A stretch of 64,000 bases of DNA from Acinetobacter pittii ATCC 19004 = CIP 70.29 (GTDB taxonomy: Bacteria > Pseudomonadota > Gammaproteobacteria > Pseudomonadales > Moraxellaceae), in the NCBI RefSeq assembly GCF_000369045.1, contig NZ_KB849789.1:77177-141176 (forward strand). The letters are read 5' to 3'. Shown here in pieces: positions 56,066-64,000 of the stretch. The position numbers were made by a program, and so were the translations under genes. The notes beneath the pieces are model-generated. The model made no database searches, was not told where the DNA came from, and saw nothing but the letters and a program-made list of their open reading frames with translations. Numbering within the stretch: position 1 is the stretch's first letter; each line of letters begins with the position of its first letter.

Positions 56066-57256
56066 ATGTCTTGGCTTTCTTCATTAAAGTCTGTTTTTTC
56101 ACCCGCACAAGAGGTGAAAGAAGATGAAATCCAAACCGTACTCCAAAATTATTTATTACCGCATTCAAAAGATGCTTTAAAGGAGCGCATTAGTCAGCTT
56201 CAAGTTCAAGGTCGTGTATTACAACTTACGATTAATACATTTCCTGATGAAAAAGAGCATTTGCAGCAAATCCATGATGATTTAGCGGGTGCATTAGAAA
56301 AGTGCGGTATTGAAGAACTTAATTTACACGTGGTTCAACAAAAGCGCCCTACACAAGAAAGTTCAAATTTACCTCCTGTGCTTGATGCCTCACCTAAATC
56401 AGAACCAGATCCAAATAATCCACCGATTCAAAAAGCCGCTCCGCAACAAAGAGATGTTCCACTTCACCCTCGCATTAAGAATGTTATTTTAGTTTCATCT
56501 GGAAAGGGTGGTGTTGGTAAATCGACAACTACCGTCAATTTGGCACTTGCCTTGCAAAAAATGGGTCTTAAGGTTGGGGTATTAGATGCTGACATCTATG
56601 GTCCAAGTATTCCCACAATGCTAGGAAACGCTGGCAAAACTCCACTTATTGAAAGTGAAAATTTTGTACCTTTAGATGCTTATGGTATGGCTGTGCTTTC
56701 TATTGGACATTTAACTGGTGATAACAACACACCTGTCGCGTGGCGTGGACCAAAGGCAACAGGCGCTCTAATGCAATTGTTTAATCAAACACTTTGGCCT
56801 GATTTAGATGTACTCATGATTGATATGCCACCAGGTACTGGTGATATTCAGCTTACGCTTGCACAGCGTATTCCGGTTACAGGCTCCATCATTGTGACCA
56901 CTCCACAAAATGTTGCCTTGCTTGATGCGACCAAAGGAATTGAATTATTTAATAAAGTGGGTATTCCAGTATTAGGTGTTGTCGAAAACATGTCGACTCA
57001 TATTTGCTCAAACTGTGGTCATGAAGAGCAAATTTTTGGTATCGGTGGTGGTGATAAGCTTTCCGAGCAATACCATATTCCATTGTTAGGCCGTTTGCCT
57101 CTAAATGCTCAAATACGTGAACATGCTGATCAGGGTAAACCGAGTGTTGTGGCAATGGATGATGCGGCTGATAGTTATATTGAGATTGCTAAATCAGTCT
57201 GGCAGCAGATTGAAAAAATCCCTCAACGCACACGTGATGATAAGCGTATTTTCTAA
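56066..57256 (+). CDS. mrp: Mrp/ApbC-type iron-sulfur carrier ATPase
   Basis: 396 aa. The N-terminal ~90 residues are a shortened MIP18-like domain. The P-loop is VSSGKGGVGKSTTTVNLAL (deviant Walker A), Walker B-like LMIDMPPGTGDIQLT, and the cluster-binding CxxC is ICSNCGHEEQIF. It binds and transfers Fe-S clusters in the cytoplasm with ATP hydrolysis. Divergent from metG with the LEA-like gene between. A terminator follows. Confidence 0.95.
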   Translation: MSWLSSLKSVFSPAQEVKEDEIQTVLQNYLLPHSKDALKERISQLQVQGRVLQLTINTFPDEKEHLQQIHDDLAGALEKCGIEELNLHVVQQKRPTQESSNLPPVLDASPKSEPDPNNPPIQKAAPQQRDVPLHPRIKNVILVSSGKGGVGKSTTTVNLALALQKMGLKVGVLDADIYGPSIPTMLGNAGKTPLIESENFVPLDAYGMAVLSIGHLTGDNNTPVAWRGPKATGALMQLFNQTLWPDLDVLMIDMPPGTGDIQLTLAQRIPVTGSIIVTTPQNVALLDATKGIELFNKVGIPVLGVVENMSTHICSNCGHEEQIFGIGGGDKLSEQYHIPLLGRLPLNAQIREHADQGKPSVVAMDDAADSYIEIAKSVWQQIEKIPQRTRDDKRIF

Positions 57257-57262
57257 TTTATT

Positions 57263-57290
57263 AAAACCCGGCTTTAAGTCGGGTTTTTTA
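57263..57290 (+). terminator. terminator of mrp
   Basis: AAAACCCG and CGGGTTTT with a nine-base loop, then TTTA. Confidence 0.85.
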
Positions 57291-57399
57291 TCATGTGATT
57301 AAAATAAAAAATTAAATTACTGATTCCTAATAACAAAGCTGAACTTGAAATTGGCATGTAGATTGCTACCTTACACTTTTTAAAAAGAAAGGTTAAAAA

Positions 57400-58272
57400 A
57401 TGCAATTTAAGTATAGTTTGGGCGTAATCAGTTTATGTAGCGCTTTATTTTTAGTTGGATGTAACGATGACAACTCATCTGCTTCACAAACACCAACAGT
57501 TCAGGAACAAAAACAGAAGTTACAGCCGATCATTATTCAGGGTGCTTTACCTGTAGAGTCGGAAAGAATGGCTTCAAAATTAGAAAATAAGACTGTTGAA
57601 ACCATTGGAGGATGGACCTTTTGGAAAGGTACCTATAATGGTTATCCAATGATTATTTCTAAAACCCGCATGGGTATGAGTAACTCTGCTGCAGCAACTG
57701 CTCTAGCGATTGAACGCTATAAACCAATTGCGATCATCAATCAGGGAACCTCAGGTGGACATGATCCTGACTTGCATGTATATGATATTGTTTTAGGAAA
57801 ATATACAACCAATATTGGTGCATTTAGAACACCTAAACAGCCAGTGGGTGGTGGTTCAAACTCACTCACATGGGTTGAGGCTTTTGATGTGTTACCAACA
57901 GATGAATCTGACCCAGAGCCGATTGCAATACGCAAATTTGAAGGTGACCAAGAGTTGTTAATGGCGGCACATAAAGTCCGTTATGATAAAGGTGATGTGG
58001 TTGAAGGAACGATTGGTTCAGCAGATGTCTGGAATAATGAACTTGACCGTATTCAATTTTTCCACCAGCGTTATGGTACTTCTGTTGAAGAAATGGAAGC
58101 GGCTTCTGTTGCACAAATTGCAAGCCAGTTTAATGTTCCTTTCCTAGGCATTCGAATCTTATCTAATAATATTACCAATAACGGAGCTTATGACCCTGGT
58201 ACAGGAGAGGCTTGCCAAGAATATGTGCTTAATGTGGCCGAAGAATATATGAAATCAAAACTACCGAAATAA
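57400..58272 (+). CDS. lipoprotein of the MTA/SAH nucleosidase-phosphorylase family
   Basis: 290 aa. The N-terminus is a lipoprotein signal (MQFKYSLGVISLCSALFLVGC, lipobox LVGC, Cys21) followed by a Ser/Gln-rich linker. The rest is the purine nucleosidase fold: IIIQGALPVESERMASKLE, KTRMGMSNSAAATALAIERY, INQGTSGGHD, VEEMEAASVAQIA (purine/ribose-binding Glu region) and a terminal LSNNITNNGAYD. Cytosolic MTAN proteins are about 230 aa without a signal. This one should act outside the cytoplasm on nucleosides. The exact substrate is uncertain. Confidence 0.85.
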   Translation: MQFKYSLGVISLCSALFLVGCNDDNSSASQTPTVQEQKQKLQPIIIQGALPVESERMASKLENKTVETIGGWTFWKGTYNGYPMIISKTRMGMSNSAAATALAIERYKPIAIINQGTSGGHDPDLHVYDIVLGKYTTNIGAFRTPKQPVGGGSNSLTWVEAFDVLPTDESDPEPIAIRKFEGDQELLMAAHKVRYDKGDVVEGTIGSADVWNNELDRIQFFHQRYGTSVEEMEAASVAQIASQFNVPFLGIRILSNNITNNGAYDPGTGEACQEYVLNVAEEYMKSKLPK

Positions 58273-58286
58273 TGATTTAAACTTAT

Positions 58287-58323
58287 GCAAGAAGAGTGAA
58301 GCTTTTATAAAACCTCTTCTTGC
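58287..58323. terminator. terminator shared with the convergent DUF2062 gene
   Basis: GCAAGAAGAG and CTCTTCTTGC form a perfect 10-bp stem, followed by TTCTTTTG. The right arm includes the end of the convergent gene. Confidence 0.7.
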
Positions 58324-58865
58324 TTCTTTTGATGATGTCTACTTTTCCAGTTTTTAACAACCATCCAGCGCCAGAAAATTTCTGTGCATATATATAAAAT
58401 AACAGCAAATACAAAAGCTTCTACAACAAGTCCAGTCATCAAGATTTTCGCAAGACTAAAATCAATGTGGCCATGGCCGAAATGAGTAATCCAACGAGAA
58501 ATCTGATGCAATACACCTAGCAGCATTTCTTTGTTAATCATATGCACATGAAAAATGTGTGCACCGAACCAAAAACCAATATATAGAATAGGAACTAATG
58601 TAAGCGGGTTACTTAACCAAGCGAGCATCAAGCTAATTGGTAAATTTACTTCGAATAGTAATACAGCCATCACAATAAATACGCTGTGAAAAGGAATAGG
58701 CAGTAAACCAAAAAAAGTTCCGACAAAAACAGCTCGGGTAATTGATTTTCGATTGACATACCAAAGCACAGGATTAAGAGTCTTTTTACCAAAAATCCTT
58801 AGAAATTTCATATTTGAAACTTTCTCGGGGGAGGGAAGCCAAGATTGAAAAAAATGCTTTGCCAT
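58305..58865 (-). CDS. DUF2062 membrane protein
   Basis: 186 aa from the ATG giving MAKHFFQSWLPSPEKVSN, which matches family starts; frames upstream lack support. The family core is visible: RKSITRAVFVGTFFGLLPIPFHSVFIVMA and PISLMLAWLSNPLTLVPILYIGFWFGA, then a C-terminal helix pair. Small inner-membrane protein of unknown function, widespread in gammaproteobacteria. Confidence 0.85.
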   Translation of the reverse strand: MAKHFFQSWLPSPEKVSNMKFLRIFGKKTLNPVLWYVNRKSITRAVFVGTFFGLLPIPFHSVFIVMAVLLFEVNLPISLMLAWLSNPLTLVPILYIGFWFGAHIFHVHMINKEMLLGVLHQISRWITHFGHGHIDFSLAKILMTGLVVEAFVFAVILYICTEIFWRWMVVKNWKSRHHQKKQEEVL

Positions 58866-59233
58866 AATCATTAAGGGTAGTAAAGCGCGATGCTCTATAT
58901 AAAAAATCAGAAACAATATATGAATTGAAACTTATTAAAAGCTTAAAATTTAAACTTACCAGTGCTATATATTTTTTATTATAAAGACTTTTGATGGAAA
59001 AATAGACTTAAAATAAAAATAGTTATGTTACTTAACTCAGAATCTATTTGAAAAGTATAACAACTGACCGTAAAGTTTTCTTCTCGACTTTATGTGGTAA
59101 TTTTATAAATATTTGTTTTTATATACTTTATTTTTATTTTGAAAATAACTTGAAATACTTTGTCTTACAATTACCTTTTGCCTTGTGACAGGATATCTAT
59201 TAATCTGAGATGACTATATTGTGAGGTCATTCA
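58866..59233. promoter_or_regulatory. divergent intergenic region
   Basis: 368 AT-rich bp between the DUF2062 gene (minus) and the second LysE-type gene (plus). It holds both promoters. No coding sequence or clear operator is seen. Confidence 0.5.
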
Positions 59234-59827
59234 ATGATTTCATGGCTTTTTATTGGCTTAGTAGCCACAATTTTACTTACTCCAGGCCCAACCAATACTC
59301 TGCTCGCTTCTTCAGGAGTACAAGTGGGTTTAAGGAAGTCAGTAAAACTTATTCCAGCAGAAGTTTTGGGTTATGTAATCTCTATTTCTGCATGGGGAAT
59401 GCTGATTGGAAAAGTGTCTAGCACACTACCAATGCTGCCGCCTATTCTAAAGCTATTGAGCGCTTGCTATATTATTTTCTTAGCCATCAAGTTATGGCAT
59501 ACGGCAAATCAAGAAGTTGAATTAAATCAGCCAACGATTCGTGCTCGTGAGTTATTCTGCGCCACTTTATTAAACCCAAAAGCCTTACTCTTTGCCTCAG
59601 CAATTTTCCCGGTAGCTGCATGGAGTAATTTTCATATTTATTTAATTCATATGATGGCTTATTTAGCGCTTATTACCCCAATTGCATTGTTCTGGATTTT
59701 CTTGGGATCGGTTTTAGCTTCTAAGAAAGTGGGTTGGTTAAATCAAACTAACTTGCAAAAAACCGCTTCACTTGTATTGGTCAGCTTTTCAATTCCAATT
59801 AGTTATTCTGCTTTACTGAACCTTTAA
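59234..59827 (+). CDS. LysE-family exporter, second copy
   Basis: 197 aa with six membrane helices. The family signature is ATILLTPGPTNTLLASSGVQVGLRKS, then IPAEVLGYVISISAWG and ATLLNPKALLFASAIFP. It exports amino acids or related compounds; specificity is unknown. It differs clearly from the 51.7-kb LysE-type protein, so it is not a recent duplication. dcd follows 114 bp later. Confidence 0.88.
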   Translation: MISWLFIGLVATILLTPGPTNTLLASSGVQVGLRKSVKLIPAEVLGYVISISAWGMLIGKVSSTLPMLPPILKLLSACYIIFLAIKLWHTANQEVELNQPTIRARELFCATLLNPKALLFASAIFPVAAWSNFHIYLIHMMAYLALITPIALFWIFLGSVLASKKVGWLNQTNLQKTASLVLVSFSIPISYSALLNL

Positions 59828-59941
59828 ACGTACTGCTGAGCTATTCTTATTTATTTGAGTAGCTCTGTGTTGTTTTCATAATTGGTTTTTTAAGTTAAAG
59901 TACGTCGAAATCAATGAATTTACCTTTTGGATAGAAAATAC

Positions 59942-60511
59942 ATGGCCATTAAGTCTGATCGTTGGATTCGCGAGATGAGCGAAAAACACGGCATGATTGA
60001 ACCTTATGCAGAGAATCAAGTCCGTTTTGATAAAAATGGTGAAAAGTTGATTTCCTACGGGGTCTCTAGCTATGGTTATGATGTACGCTGTGCCCGTGAA
60101 TTCAAGGTTTTTACAAACGTACATTCTGCAATTGTCGATCCAAAGAATTTTGATGACAAAAGTTTTATCGATATTGAGTCTGACGTTTGTATTATTCCGC
60201 CAAACTCATTTGCTCTAGCGCGTACAATTGAATATTTCCGTATACCTCGCAATGTGTTAACAGTGTGCTTAGGTAAATCGACCTACGCTCGTTGCGGTAT
60301 TATTGTAAATGTGACTCCATTAGAACCTGAATGGGAAGGTCACGTTACGTTAGAATTTTCAAATACGACAAATTTACCTGCACGTATTTATGCTGGGGAA
60401 GGCGTAGCACAAATGCTATTCTTTGAAAGTGATGAAGTATGTGAAACCTCTTATAAAGACCGTGGTGGTAAATACCAAGGTCAAACAGGTGTTACGCTTC
60501 CTAAAACTTAA
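59942..60511 (+). CDS. dcd: dCTP deaminase
   Basis: 189 aa from the ATG giving [12 protein letters not shown]; an ATG five codons upstream is less typical. It converts dCTP to dUTP plus ammonia, feeding dTTP synthesis. Motifs: [46 protein letters not shown] (contains the catalytic Arg and Glu) and GVAQMLFF; the C-terminus [16 protein letters not shown] closes over the nucleotide. Length is typical. Confidence 0.96.
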   Translation: MAIKSDRWIREMSEKHGMIEPYAENQVRFDKNGEKLISYGVSSYGYDVRCAREFKVFTNVHSAIVDPKNFDDKSFIDIESDVCIIPPNSFALARTIEYFRIPRNVLTVCLGKSTYARCGIIVNVTPLEPEWEGHVTLEFSNTTNLPARIYAGEGVAQMLFFESDEVCETSYKDRGGKYQGQTGVTLPKT

Positions 60512-60543
60512 TCTTTCCTCGATGAAAAGATTTTAAAAATAAT

Positions 60544-60566
60544 GGGTCACTTAGGTGGCCCAATTT
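60544..60566 (+). terminator. terminator of dcd
   Basis: GGGTCAC-TTAG-GTGGCCC (one G-T pair), then AATTTTAT. Confidence 0.7.
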
Positions 60567-60812
60567 TATAAATAAAATTTTTTTGAGAAGCGTTTATCGG
60601 AATTATGATAAACGACAGTTTCCTTTTGTAAAAAATGATATAATATGATCAATAATTGATTTGTTTTTTGTTCTGCATCACAGAATTTAAAGGCAAATGT
60701 GGTTGATATAGGCTCTCTTTGATAATGTTTAGTTAAATATTTATCAAATGCAGATAGGCCAAATAAAAAGAAATTAAATAGGATTATGCCCCCACGGATA
60801 CGGAGGTCGGCC
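60567..60812. promoter_or_regulatory. leader of the exported 432-aa protein
   Basis: 246 bp holding a perfect 8-bp hairpin (CGTTTATC / GATAAACG, 60591-60614) and ending in GGAGG at 60800, a strong ribosome site seven bases before ATG 60813. The 12-mer CGTTTATCGGAA recurs just after this gene's stop (62128). Confidence 0.5.
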
Positions 60813-62111
60813 ATGCGACAGTTTACGTCTCTTCGAGTAGCACTTTTAACTCTCGGAAGCTTATGTTTTTCTTCAGCTTACGCTGCTTCTACACTAGTCC
60901 CTATGTCAGATGCTGAACTATCAGCAACTCGTGGCCAAGCTTTAATGGGTATGTCTTATATTGCGCCTACAGATTCTGCAAGTAACTCAAGTTCAAATGG
61001 AAATATGGGGTTTTACCGACTTGCATTAGATGCCCAATTAGAACTTAATGCCAATATTAAAAAATTACAGTTAGGTTGTGGTGGGGTAAATGGCGCTGGT
61101 GCCTGTGACATCGATATTGATTATTTGAGTTTAAGTGGTGGCACGGTAGATAGTACTAGTACTGAGCGTGCTTCTTCTTCCGCTATTATTACCAATCCAT
61201 TTTTAGAATTTGCTGTTAAAAATCCAGATTCAGCTTCTACACGTGAGATCCAAGGTTTTCGGTTAAGTGCTAAGTCACTTTCGGGTTTACTTACTTTTGG
61301 TTTAGAAAATGGTGATGCTGCTAGTGGTATTAATTCATTAAGTGGATATATGGTAACTAAACCAACTGGAGGTACGGTAACTACGAATCCTTACTATGGT
61401 ATTACCCAAGATGAAACCGGAACTGCAATTACAGGACGGGCAGAATTTATAGGTAACATAGCAACACTTCCATTTACATCTACGGCCTATAATCTAAATT
61501 TAGGTGCAGGTAGTGGAACATTGTCTATGGGGCAACAAATTATTACGGGTAAGCGTATTAATACAGCTAATTTGAATGCAACAGCAAGGGTTGGAGGGAT
61601 TGCAGTTACGGGGACTTTAGATGCAACTGCTTCAGTGCTGGGTATTCCTGTTCCGATTTCGGGTGATGTAACTGGAACAGTAAATAATCTTGATGTAAAT
61701 GTGGCAATTAAACAAAGTCTGGGTTATTTCCATGCTGCTCAACTGAATGGCTCTGCTGGTTATCTCTCCGTACAGGGTGTAAATATATTATGGCCAGAGG
61801 CAGCCTCAACGGCACAAACAGGATGGTGGCTAGAGCTTACAAACCCAATTGATATTGGACAAATTACTCCTACGGGAAATGTTGATATTGCATTAGCTAC
61901 AATTACTGATGCCTTGGGACAAGTTAGTTCTTATCTAGAAACACATCCTGTTAAATGTGGAGCATTAGCATTAAACTGTTTAGCAGGTAATCTTCCTATT
62001 GGAACTGTTGATTTAACAGGGAAAACACCAGCTTCTATGGCCTTAACTAATGTAGTGCTTCAAAAACAAAACTTCTCAGCTAACTGTTATGGTTCTTTAA
62101 AATTCTGTTAA
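60813..62111 (+). CDS. exported beta-rich protein, FilA/DUF6160-like
   Basis: 432 aa from the ATG preceded by GGAGG; an upstream ATG at 60786 would add nine residues and has no such site. The signal peptide is MRQFTSLRVALLTLGSLCFS up to AYAAS. The mature start (PMSDAELSATRGQALMGMSYI) carries the DAxLSxTxG motif of Acinetobacter Fil/DUF6160-type surface proteins. The rest is Gly/Thr/Ser/Asn-rich beta structure. Five Cys, two near the start (GCGGVNGAGAC) and others at the end, suggest disulfides. It may belong to a pilus or outer-surface system with the next gene; the Fil name is a resemblance from memory. Confidence 0.7.
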   Translation: MRQFTSLRVALLTLGSLCFSSAYAASTLVPMSDAELSATRGQALMGMSYIAPTDSASNSSSNGNMGFYRLALDAQLELNANIKKLQLGCGGVNGAGACDIDIDYLSLSGGTVDSTSTERASSSAIITNPFLEFAVKNPDSASTREIQGFRLSAKSLSGLLTFGLENGDAASGINSLSGYMVTKPTGGTVTTNPYYGITQDETGTAITGRAEFIGNIATLPFTSTAYNLNLGAGSGTLSMGQQIITGKRINTANLNATARVGGIAVTGTLDATASVLGIPVPISGDVTGTVNNLDVNVAIKQSLGYFHAAQLNGSAGYLSVQGVNILWPEAASTAQTGWWLELTNPIDIGQITPTGNVDIALATITDALGQVSSYLETHPVKCGALALNCLAGNLPIGTVDLTGKTPASMALTNVVLQKQNFSANCYGSLKFC

Positions 62112-62230
62112 ATGCATCTCTTATTTCTCGTTTATCGGAAAAATGAGTTTTTATTTATTTAATTTTGCATTTGAGTAAATATTCAGCATAATGGAAATGT
62201 GGAAAGGTTGGCAATTTTTAAAAGTTTGCC

Positions 62231-62268
62231 CCTTGTGAGATGAAAAAGGAAATAATCTCACATCAAGG
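62231..62268 (+). other. stem-loop in the leader of the second exported protein
   Basis: CCTTGTGAGAT pairs with ATCTCACATCAAGG (three-base bulge, 13-base loop), 56 bp before ATG 62325. No T-run follows, so it is probably a leader structure rather than a terminator. A smaller GGCAA/TTGCC stem lies just before it. Confidence 0.4.
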
Positions 62269-62324
62269 ACTGTTAAAGAAAAAGAAATATGGTGCGTGGC
62301 ATCGTATAAAACAGGAAGGTCACG

Positions 62325-64000
62325 ATGACTACACTTAATTATACGGTAAGGTTTCAAAAAACCGTTTTAGCAAGTTTAATTGGACTTTTTTTAAGTCAGT
62401 CAAGCTTTGCTCTTGAAGAACTTTCTGATGCTGGTTTAAGTGAAACTACAGGCGAAGGTATTGCAATATTACCACAAAATACATTCATGGTATTTCGTGG
62501 CGCTGGTCCAAATGAATCTGTAAATCAAATTATTACCGATCGTAGTAAAGATACAGGTTATATTAACTATGTACCCGTAGGGCCTTTGAGTGTTGGTGCG
62601 GCTGATACAAGTGGTAATGGCACTGTTGGACCAGAAGACCGCGCAGTAGGTAAAGCAGACATATTTCTTTATGGATTAGCATTATCTAAGTCAGATGGCG
62701 ATGCAAATTCGCGTATTGCTAACACCTCAGCTGCAGCAGCGATTTCAAGTTGGGGCACAGGAGCCAATCCATGGATATTTAAAGTAAAAACTGCGACCAA
62801 TGTTCCTAATTTTAGTACAACAGATAGCGGTGTTTACCCAGTAACGTATTTATCTTTAGAAGCTCCTCTATATCAACCATTAATTGATGGGGCAGAGGGA
62901 GCTGATGCATATAATTTAAAATTAGGGCTATGGGCTGATGCATTTGTACGTAATCCCAATGTTGTCGCTACAACAAATGGCTCTCTAGCCCAATTTCAAT
63001 ATGGTAATAATAACGGGTTAATTGGTACCAGTATTGATACAACTCGTGCTAACCGATTACGTTTGCAAGGCATTCTAAATGGCTTTAGTTTAAATGGTAG
63101 CCAGATTAGTATGTTCCAAACATTAGGTGGTGCAACTACGGCTGGAGGAATGAGTCCTTTTTATAATAATACGTTAGGAATGTCTGGACTAGTTCGCTTA
63201 AATACGGGTGATAGCAAAAATACCAGTATTGTGACTGAAAATGTTACGAGTCAAACGCAGACATACGCTACAAGTAGTAATAATGGATGGCAAACAGTAC
63301 ATGCGGGTGCAAACTCAACTTTAAGTGCAAGTAGTACTGGAGACTGTGGTAACAGTGGCACAGGGAGTTTTAGTACCTCTCGTGGATGCCGTTACTATGT
63401 AGAAAATCGAACTAGAACAGATACAAAAACATCGAATAAAACACGAATTGCCTTTAATGATACAAATAAGGTATTGCGATTTAGTACCCGTGAAACTTCA
63501 GACTCACCAAATGCATCAAACAATTTATATACACCTGCATTTGACTCTGCAGGCGCTGTAGCACCGAAGTTTGCTGATAGTGAAGGCTTATATCTCTACA
63601 ATCCAAATATTAATTTAGTATTAGGTAATTTATATCAACCGCTTATTTTAGGTTCCGACGGCAAAAACTTTAGTATTGAAATTGCTCGAATTGCAAATAA
63701 ACCAGAAATATATAAACAGATTTATACTGATTACACTGGTGCTGACACGACTTACAAAGGTTCTACGTGTAACGTTTATTCATGTGTTAACCCTACGCAT
63801 AGTAGTATTACGATTGGTACCGTATATAGTCCTGATAATGGAAAAACCTTGTTAGCAAATACCGGCGAAGGTGCAATTGGCGTTTCCTTTGGGCGTTTAA
63901 TTTCAACAGGTACGCAAGTTTCTGGGACTTCTGCCGGTAGTTTGGTATCAATGACTAATTCAGTATCTGGTACTACTTCCGCCACAATGACAGAGGTCCG
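62325..64000 (+). CDS. exported beta-rich surface protein, FilB/DUF6160-like (3' end outside window)
   Basis: The frame is open from ATG 62325 (GGAAGG ribosome site) to the window end, 558 codons. The signal peptide is TVLASLIGLFLSQSSFA, then EELSDAGLSETTGEGIAILP, the same DAxLSxTxG motif as the upstream protein. The mature part is Asn/Thr/Ser/Gly-rich with many short beta-strand patterns, no membrane helix, and a CGNSGTGSFSTSRGC segment that could form a disulfide loop. It follows the previous gene by 213 bp in the same direction, so the two may form an operon for a surface structure. Function not established. Confidence 0.75.
   Translation, partial: MTTLNYTVRFQKTVLASLIGLFLSQSSFALEELSDAGLSETTGEGIAILPQNTFMVFRGAGPNESVNQIITDRSKDTGYINYVPVGPLSVGAADTSGNGTVGPEDRAVGKADIFLYGLALSKSDGDANSRIANTSAAAAISSWGTGANPWIFKVKTATNVPNFSTTDSGVYPVTYLSLEAPLYQPLIDGAEGADAYNLKLGLWADAFVRNPNVVATTNGSLAQFQYGNNNGLIGTSIDTTRANRLRLQGILNGFSLNGSQISMFQTLGGATTAGGMSPFYNNTLGMSGLVRLNTGDSKNTSIVTENVTSQTQTYATSSNNGWQTVHAGANSTLSASSTGDCGNSGTGSFSTSRGCRYYVENRTRTDTKTSNKTRIAFNDTNKVLRFSTRETSDSPNASNNLYTPAFDSAGAVAPKFADSEGLYLYNPNINLVLGNLYQPLILGSDGKNFSIEIARIANKPEIYKQIYTDYTGADTTYKGSTCNVYSCVNPTHSSITIGTVYSPDNGKTLLANTGEGAIGVSFGRLISTGTQVSGTSAGSLVSMTNSVSGTTSATMTEV

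Noticed and set aside
60567..62324. c-di-GMP riboswitch before the exported proteins
   Set aside because: The hairpins lack the conserved GEMM core sequences.

Overview
The window looks like chromosome of an Acinetobacter, most probably the A. baumannii/calcoaceticus complex. The BfmR and BfmS sequences, the nuoA-N layout with fused nuoCD, the Bap-type adhesin and the low-GC codon use all point there. The two ends cut through genes: a giant secreted adhesin on the left and a beta-rich surface protein on the right.

Layout. 1-2403 is the C-terminal end of a Bap/BLP-type repeat adhesin with a type I secretion target domain. 2547-3864 is a complete IS256-family element with inverted repeats and an 8-bp target duplication. 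3863-8938 is a four-gene minus-strand operon: an unknown 552-aa protein, a hexapeptide acetyltransferase, a TarM/GtfA-like GT4 glycosyltransferase and a secreted HExxH metalloprotease. It is convergent with the adhesin and could act on it. 8939-14910 is very AT-rich and sparsely coded. It holds a secreted alpha/beta hydrolase, a lipoprotein, a truncated hydrolase, two divergent serine-recombinase paralogues that have lost their catalytic residues, and a small Cys-containing protein.

From about 15 kb the window is core genome: nrdA - a 44-aa membrane protein - nrdB (minus); the envelope-stress two-component system bfmRS (plus); a MASE1-GGDEF cyclase; the complete respiratory complex I operon nuoA-N (24.7-39.8 kb); upp; a cold-shock protein; a divergent LysR/fpr pair (finR-like and ferredoxin-NADP reductase); and a multi-helix mechanosensitive-channel-like protein with a Ser/Thr-rich tail.

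45.9-64 kb holds a BaiN/YhiN-type flavoprotein, a D-cysteine desulfhydrase/ACC deaminase-like enzyme, a TetR-MFS-HlyD efflux operon with an operator-like palindrome, two LysE-type exporters, an overlapping lipoprotein/EF-hand pair, metG, a LEA-like repeat protein, mrp, a lipoprotein version of an MTA/SAH nucleosidase, a DUF2062 protein, dcd, and two exported proteins sharing a DAxLSxTxG motif (FilA/DUF6160-like).

Most promising for new biology: (1) the adhesin-linked glycosyltransferase/acetyltransferase/peptidase operon; (2) the pair of catalytically dead serine recombinases in the AT-rich island; (3) the unannotated-size 44-aa membrane protein between nrdA and nrdB; (4) the extracytoplasmic nucleosidase lipoprotein. 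No tRNA, rRNA, CRISPR array or prophage was seen.
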